Assembly (NCBI GenBank): GCA_947174985.1
Contig: CAMWLB010000090.1
Coordinates: 1 to 10,058 of the forward strand
From: an uncultured Lachnospiraceae bacterium
GTDB taxonomy: Bacteria; Bacillota; Clostridia; Lachnospirales; Lachnospiraceae
Direction: 5' to 3'
Length of the DNA: 10,058 bases
Shown: piece by piece, positions 6,889 to 10,058 of the stretch
Layout of the letters: every line of letters starts with the position of its first letter
How positions within the stretch are numbered: position 1 is the first letter of the stretch
Notes under the pieces: generated by a model
Seen by the model: the letters and a program-made list of their open reading frames with translations, nothing else
Told to the model about the DNA's origin: nothing
Databases searched by the model: none
Translations under genes and position numbers: made by a program

Positions 6889-6916
6889 TTGTTCACATGC
6901 CTGATGATGATATAAT
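6889..6916 (+). promoter_or_regulatory. Promoter of the solenoid/ankyrin gene pair
   Basis: A perfect -10 TATAAT (6911-6916) lies 16 bp after a weaker -35 TTGTTC (6889-6894). The expected start is near 6923, about 44 nt before the next gene. The poor -35 with a perfect -10 and repeats just upstream is the pattern of an activated promoter. No terminator separates it from the kinase gene, so read-through from that transcript is also likely. Confidence 0.65.
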
Positions 6917-6966
6917 TTAGACGAACAAAGAGAGGTGCGAAGGTACTTTTCGGGAGGAGAAAAGGC

Positions 6967-8355
6967 ATGGACGAGAACACAAACGAACAAATTACAGACA
7001 GCAGTATGGCTGTCAGGCGTGCCGGAGAATTGGCTGATATCAGCGCCGACCAGTATGAGGAACGGGAGGTGCAACAGACAGTCCGGAAGCTGGAAGCGCT
7101 CGCGGCGGAATATCCGGATGTACCGGAAGTAATCGTTTCCCTTGCACAGGGAATGGTCAGGCTGGGCTGTGTACAGGAGGAAACAGAGGCAATGGATACG
7201 GTGGACAGACTGGAAGCGCTTGCGGCGGCGCATCCGAATGTGACGGATATCGCGGTCAAATACGCCAGAAGTCTGGTCAATTTGAGCAATATTCAGGATG
7301 AAAAAGGAATGATTGCCACTGTTTCCAGACTGGAAGCGCTCGCAGCGAAATATCCGGATGTGGAAGAAATAACGATTCAGCTTTCCGAGGGGCTGTTTAA
7401 TCTGAGTCATGACCAGAATCAGGATGAGGGATTAAAAACGGTGGACCGCCTGGAAGAACTTGCCGCAAAGCATCCTGACGTTACGGAGATAACCGTTCAG
7501 TACGCGAAGGGTCTGGCGTGTCTGAGTTATGAGAGTGAGGGAGCGGCTGCATACGACATCGTAAACCGACTGGAGAAAGTTGCCATGCAGCATCTTGATG
7601 TCACTGTGATAGTTGCCCTGTATGCCATAGGTCTTGCCAACTTAAGCTATGAGCAGGAAGGAATGGCTTTATTTCAAACGGTCGGGAAATTGGAAAATCT
7701 TGTTTCAGAGTATCGTGGTGAAATGAATATTGTTGCATCATATGCCGAAGGGCTTGCCAATCTGTGTTTTGAGGATGAGGAAGTAACCGTATCAAGAGCA
7801 TTCGACAGATTAGGAGAACTTGTCGAGGACTACCCGAACTCTGACAAGATAAGGGAAGAATATGACAGGGCTTTGGAATATCTGGAGTCCTTGGAAGAGG
7901 ATGACGAGGAATGGGATACTGAATCCGATATGGAGGAACCGGAGGGAGAAAGTCCTGATGATGATGAGCTGTTACCGCCTTATGCCGGTCAGGAACAGGG
8001 AGAGGAGCAGCAGGAAGCGCTCAGGGCGGTGGAGAAACTGCGGAGTTTTCTTGTGGAGCATCCGGAGAATACGGAGGCAGCGGTAGAGCTTGCCAAAGGT
8101 TTGCGGGGGCTGTGTGGCATTCAGGGAATGCAGGGCTGGCAGGCTGCGGCTATGCTGGAATATCTTTCGGCGGATTATCCGGAGGTGGAGGGCGTGACGA
8201 CAGAGCTTGCCAAAGGCTGGATACTGCTGAGCCGCGTCGTGGATGAACTGTCGGCGGTGGCGGTCAATGCGAAGCTGGACGGGCTTGTTATGTTAAATCC
8301 CTATCTGGTCGACGTGGTAAAGGCTTATAAGGGAGAGTTGGACCAGGCAGAATAA
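6967..8355 (+). CDS. Acidic TPR-like alpha-solenoid protein with exact 40-residue repeats
   Basis: A 462-residue protein without signal peptide or membrane segments, so probably cytoplasmic. Seven tandem units start with (R/K)LE-like motifs at residues 41, 81, 121, 161, 201, 241 and 281, an exact 40-residue spacing. A typical unit has helix A as RLEALAAKYPDV and helix B as EITVQYAKGLANLS. After a very acidic linker (about 304-350, rich in Asp and Glu) three looser units follow at 357, 396 and 436. The YAxGLxNL and (Y/H)PDV pattern resembles tetratricopeptide repeats stretched from 34 to 40 residues, a fold that binds other proteins. No catalytic motif is visible and I do not recognise the family. 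GGGAGGAG (6952-6959) lies 7 nt before the ATG, an excellent ribosome binding site. The ankyrin gene follows after 54 nt, probably in the same transcript. Confidence 0.85.
   Translation: MDENTNEQITDSSMAVRRAGELADISADQYEEREVQQTVRKLEALAAEYPDVPEVIVSLAQGMVRLGCVQEETEAMDTVDRLEALAAAHPNVTDIAVKYARSLVNLSNIQDEKGMIATVSRLEALAAKYPDVEEITIQLSEGLFNLSHDQNQDEGLKTVDRLEELAAKHPDVTEITVQYAKGLACLSYESEGAAAYDIVNRLEKVAMQHLDVTVIVALYAIGLANLSYEQEGMALFQTVGKLENLVSEYRGEMNIVASYAEGLANLCFEDEEVTVSRAFDRLGELVEDYPNSDKIREEYDRALEYLESLEEDDEEWDTESDMEEPEGESPDDDELLPPYAGQEQGEEQQEALRAVEKLRSFLVEHPENTEAAVELAKGLRGLCGIQGMQGWQAAAMLEYLSADYPEVEGVTTELAKGWILLSRVVDELSAVAVNAKLDGLVMLNPYLVDVVKAYKGELDQAE
7078..7917 (+). repeat. Seven in-frame 120-bp coding repeats
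   Basis: Within the solenoid gene, the sequence CTGGAAGCGCT or a close variant recurs at 7090, 7210 and 7330, with weaker forms at 7450, 7570, 7690 and 7810, always exactly 120 bp apart. The first three copies are the most similar at DNA level, and the later ones are increasingly diverged. This suggests growth by tandem duplication with the newest copies near the 5' end of the array. Confidence 0.85.
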
Positions 8356-8409
8356 AAACCGGAATGGGAACGGAAAACAGAGATAAAACAGACGGGAAGG
8401 AATAGAAAA

Positions 8410-9708
8410 ATGGCAGAACAATTTTTGATAAAAGGTGTGGATGTAATGGCGCAGGACAGTAAAACTGCACTGGAGATGCTGCGTAAGGAAAGACAGGTGA
8501 TAGAATACTGGTATGACAAGGACGAGGATGTACAAAACGGAGGACTTGAAAGATTTGTGAAACTGGTTCAGCTGATGATCTTAAAAGCGGACCCTGATGA
8601 TGATGACGAAACGTCATGCGCATTTGAGTCTGCGTGCCGTCTTTTGAATTTCTTTGACTCATCCAGCGTCGGGATGGAGGGAAGGGAAAAGGTTCTGGGA
8701 ATTCTGGACTTTATGGTGGAGCAGGGCATCAGCTTTACCGAAACAAGGTATTGCGAACATGACAGGACGAATTTGAGGGATTATCTGATAAAAAAGGTTT
8801 ATGCGAAGAAGCAGTTGATTGAGAAGATGTTTCAGGCGGGAGTTGATTTGAATGAGGCGTTGGCGGACGGCAGAACCCCGGTACATGTGCTGGTCAGCCG
8901 TGAGCGGTCAGGCTCGCCCTGTCAAACCGAGCCCGAGGAACAGGAACTTGCAGAGCTTATGGAATTTTTCAGTGTGGAATCCATGGAGGCATTGGACCAA
9001 AAGGGGACATCTGCGATCCATACCGCAGTCAGAGAAAACCATTTTGAAGTGCTTGAGGCAATGCTTAAAAAGGGAATTAACATCAATATCACAGAGGACA
9101 GCCCGGCGGTGGCGGGGACGACTCCTCTGCATGCAGCCTGTGAATACGGTTTCCCCAAAATCGTACAGATGCTTATGGATGCCGGGGCAGACGATACCAT
9201 GCAGAATGTGAAGGAAGAAACACCTGCCCACATAGCCGTTTCGAAAAAGATTTTCTTTAAGGAAATAAAGCCTGAGGAAAGAGTGGAGATGCTACGGAGC
9301 CTGAAAAATATAGACATACCCGGTATGGATGGAAAGACTCCCCTGATGCTTGCACAGGCTCGTGATTTGTACATATCCGACACGGTTTCTCCTGTGCTGA
9401 TTGAGAAGGGAGCCGACGTCAACCGCAAGGATAACGACGGAAATAACGCGATGATGCTGGCTGCGAAATGGTACAGCCATATGGATGTGTTAAAGGCAAT
9501 GGTGAATGCTGGGCTGGATATCAATGCCCAGAACAACGAGGGAGATACGCTCCTGCATCTGCGGTTAAACAATAACGGTATTCAGGAAGCGAGATATCTG
9601 ATTAAAAAAGGGGCGGATTATAACATAGCAAACAATAAACATGTGACGCCTGTGCAGATTGCCGTGGAACAGGGCAGGGATGAGGTGCTGGAACTGATGA
9701 CGCTCTGA
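8410..9708 (+). CDS. Ankyrin-repeat protein with unassigned N-terminal domain
   Basis: A 432-residue cytoplasmic protein. Residues from about 150 to the end hold about eight ankyrin units, seen as TPLH-like turns and GADVN-like ends: DGRTPVHVLV (153), GTSAIHTAVREN (199), GTTPLHAACEYG (236), TPAHIAV (271), DGKTPLMLA (307), GNNAMMLAAK (344), GDTLLHLRL (378) and VTPVQIAVEQG (412). Units at 268 and 307 have irregular insertions. The first 150 residues are not clearly ankyrin: they are helical and contain an acidic run (DPDDDDE, 61-67), and I do not recognise them. Ankyrin repeats bind partner proteins; there is no catalytic motif. GGGAAGGAA (8394-8402) is 7 nt before the ATG, favouring this start over Met13. 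It is the last gene of the unit, and pairing with the solenoid protein suggests they act together, which is inference. Confidence 0.85.
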   Translation: MAEQFLIKGVDVMAQDSKTALEMLRKERQVIEYWYDKDEDVQNGGLERFVKLVQLMILKADPDDDDETSCAFESACRLLNFFDSSSVGMEGREKVLGILDFMVEQGISFTETRYCEHDRTNLRDYLIKKVYAKKQLIEKMFQAGVDLNEALADGRTPVHVLVSRERSGSPCQTEPEEQELAELMEFFSVESMEALDQKGTSAIHTAVRENHFEVLEAMLKKGININITEDSPAVAGTTPLHAACEYGFPKIVQMLMDAGADDTMQNVKEETPAHIAVSKKIFFKEIKPEERVEMLRSLKNIDIPGMDGKTPLMLAQARDLYISDTVSPVLIEKGADVNRKDNDGNNAMMLAAKWYSHMDVLKAMVNAGLDINAQNNEGDTLLHLRLNNNGIQEARYLIKKGADYNIANNKHVTPVQIAVEQGRDEVLELMTL

Positions 9709-9758
9709 AAAAAGATGTCTCTTGGGATTTGAATTGTCGTGTTAAAGGGAACAAAAAT

Positions 9759-9791
9759 AGGTGGAAGGGTATAACCCGGAAGCCTTTTTTT
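9759..9791 (+). terminator. Probable intrinsic terminator after the ankyrin gene
   Basis: The inner stem GGGT/ACCC (9767-9770 with 9774-9777) and outer pairs AGGT/GCCT (9759-9762 with 9782-9785) flank a symmetric GGAA/GGAA internal loop, followed by seven T (9785-9791). Tandem G-A pairs could stack to make a continuous helix. The T tract and position 50 nt past the stop fit termination, though the stem is weaker than the one at 4645. Confidence 0.5.
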
Positions 9792-9810
9792 GTGCGCTTT
9801 AAAATTATAC

Positions 9811-9839
9811 TTGACGAGAATGTTAGCAGTATGTACAAT
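9811..9839 (+). promoter_or_regulatory. Sigma-A promoter of the downstream gene
   Basis: TTGACG (9811-9816), a 17-bp spacer and TACAAT (9834-9839) form a strong promoter. The expected start is near 9846, giving a leader of about 54 nt before the ATG at 9900. The architecture (17-bp spacer, TACAAT) is like that of the promoter at 190-218, but no inverted repeat overlaps this one. Confidence 0.8.
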
Positions 9840-9899
9840 GAGAAAAATCTCGGAATCTGATTGATAAATTTAGGTGTCGGGACTTGGAGGTTAATGTAA

Positions 9900-10058
9900 A
9901 TGATGGAAATAACAGATTTATCTGAGAGTCAGGTTGAGGAACTTGAAAATGCGCTGGACGCTTATGATAAAAATTATATCACTTACAAAATAAGCGGAAG
10001 TATTTCGATTGGAATATTGCATGAGGGAACTGTGGTGGCAGGGCTGGATGCTTGTATG
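9900..10058 (+). CDS. N-terminal part of a probable GNAT-like acetyltransferase
   Basis: A frame opening at 9900 runs off the right edge after 53 residues. The visible part has an acidic helix (SESQVEELENALDAYD) followed by two strands, SGSISIGILHEG and TVVAGLDAC, separated by a turn. A strand-turn-strand of the form 'I-G-I-x-x-x-G-x-x-V-A-G' is usual early in the GNAT acyltransferase fold, before the acetyl-CoA-binding motif, which lies outside the window. The assignment is therefore tentative. GGAGG (9886-9890) lies 9 nt before the ATG at 9900; a second in-frame ATG is at 9903. An ATG at 9894 is blocked at once by TAA. Confidence 0.6.
   Translation, partial: MMEITDLSESQVEELENALDAYDKNYITYKISGSISIGILHEGTVVAGLDACM

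Noticed and set aside
6724..7410. Minus-strand open frame (228 codons) across the kinase end and solenoid start
   Set aside because: It crosses the promoter and ribosome binding site of a well-supported + strand gene, and its apparent repeats are only the antisense of the 120-bp repeats.
7078..7917. CRISPR-like or minisatellite repeat array
   Set aside because: The 120-bp repeats are in frame, have no unique spacers and preserve protein motifs better than DNA, so they are coding repeats.
8922..9572. Minus-strand open frame (216 codons) opposite the ankyrin region
   Set aside because: It is antisense to a clear ankyrin array, has low-complexity Ser-rich composition and no ribosome binding site that I can see.

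Overview
The window looks like chromosome from a low-to-mid-GC anaerobic Firmicute, most likely a clostridial (Lachnospiraceae-type) gut bacterium. This rests on the AAGGAGG-like ribosome binding sites, the sigma-A promoters (TTGACA/TTGACG, 17 bp, TACAAT), the ferredoxin-type aldo/keto reductase, the radical SAM enzyme and the GHKL/LytTR signalling pair. It is an inference from gene content, not a database match. All supported genes are on the + strand. I see no RNA genes, insertion sequences, CRISPR arrays or integrases.

Region 1 (1-4684) begins with the last codons of a membrane protein, followed by a self-contained redox operon. A strong promoter (190-218) is overlapped by a large inverted repeat (206-240). 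After it come an OhrR-type thiol-sensing MarR repressor (274-711), an unrecognised seven-helix membrane protein (743-1426), a radical SAM enzyme with a C-terminal Cys-rich auxiliary domain (1438-2541), a TM1586-like nitroreductase (2582-3403) and an aldo/keto reductase with a C-terminal 2x[4Fe-4S] domain (3441-4622). A good intrinsic terminator (4645-4684) closes the unit. The repressor carries the sensing Cys and the Tyr triad of OhrR, but no Ohr peroxidase is next to it. The unit therefore looks like a peroxide- or thiol-responsive redox and Fe-S operon of unknown substrate.

Region 2 (4717-9791) starts with a LytTR response regulator (4784-5530) and a translationally coupled GHKL (AgrC-like) sensor kinase (5527-6843). 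No peptide or AgrB-like gene is visible. A second promoter follows (6889-6916), with a tandem 12-bp repeat just upstream. It precedes two cytoplasmic scaffold-like proteins. One is an acidic 462-residue alpha-solenoid built of repeats with an exact 40-residue (120-bp) register (6967-8355). The other is an ankyrin-repeat protein with a non-ankyrin N-terminus of about 150 residues (8410-9708). A probable terminator (9759-9791) ends this unit. The regulatory pair followed by two solenoid proteins is the least explained part of the window.

Region 3 (9811-10058) is a clear promoter and the start of a probable GNAT-like protein that runs off the right edge.
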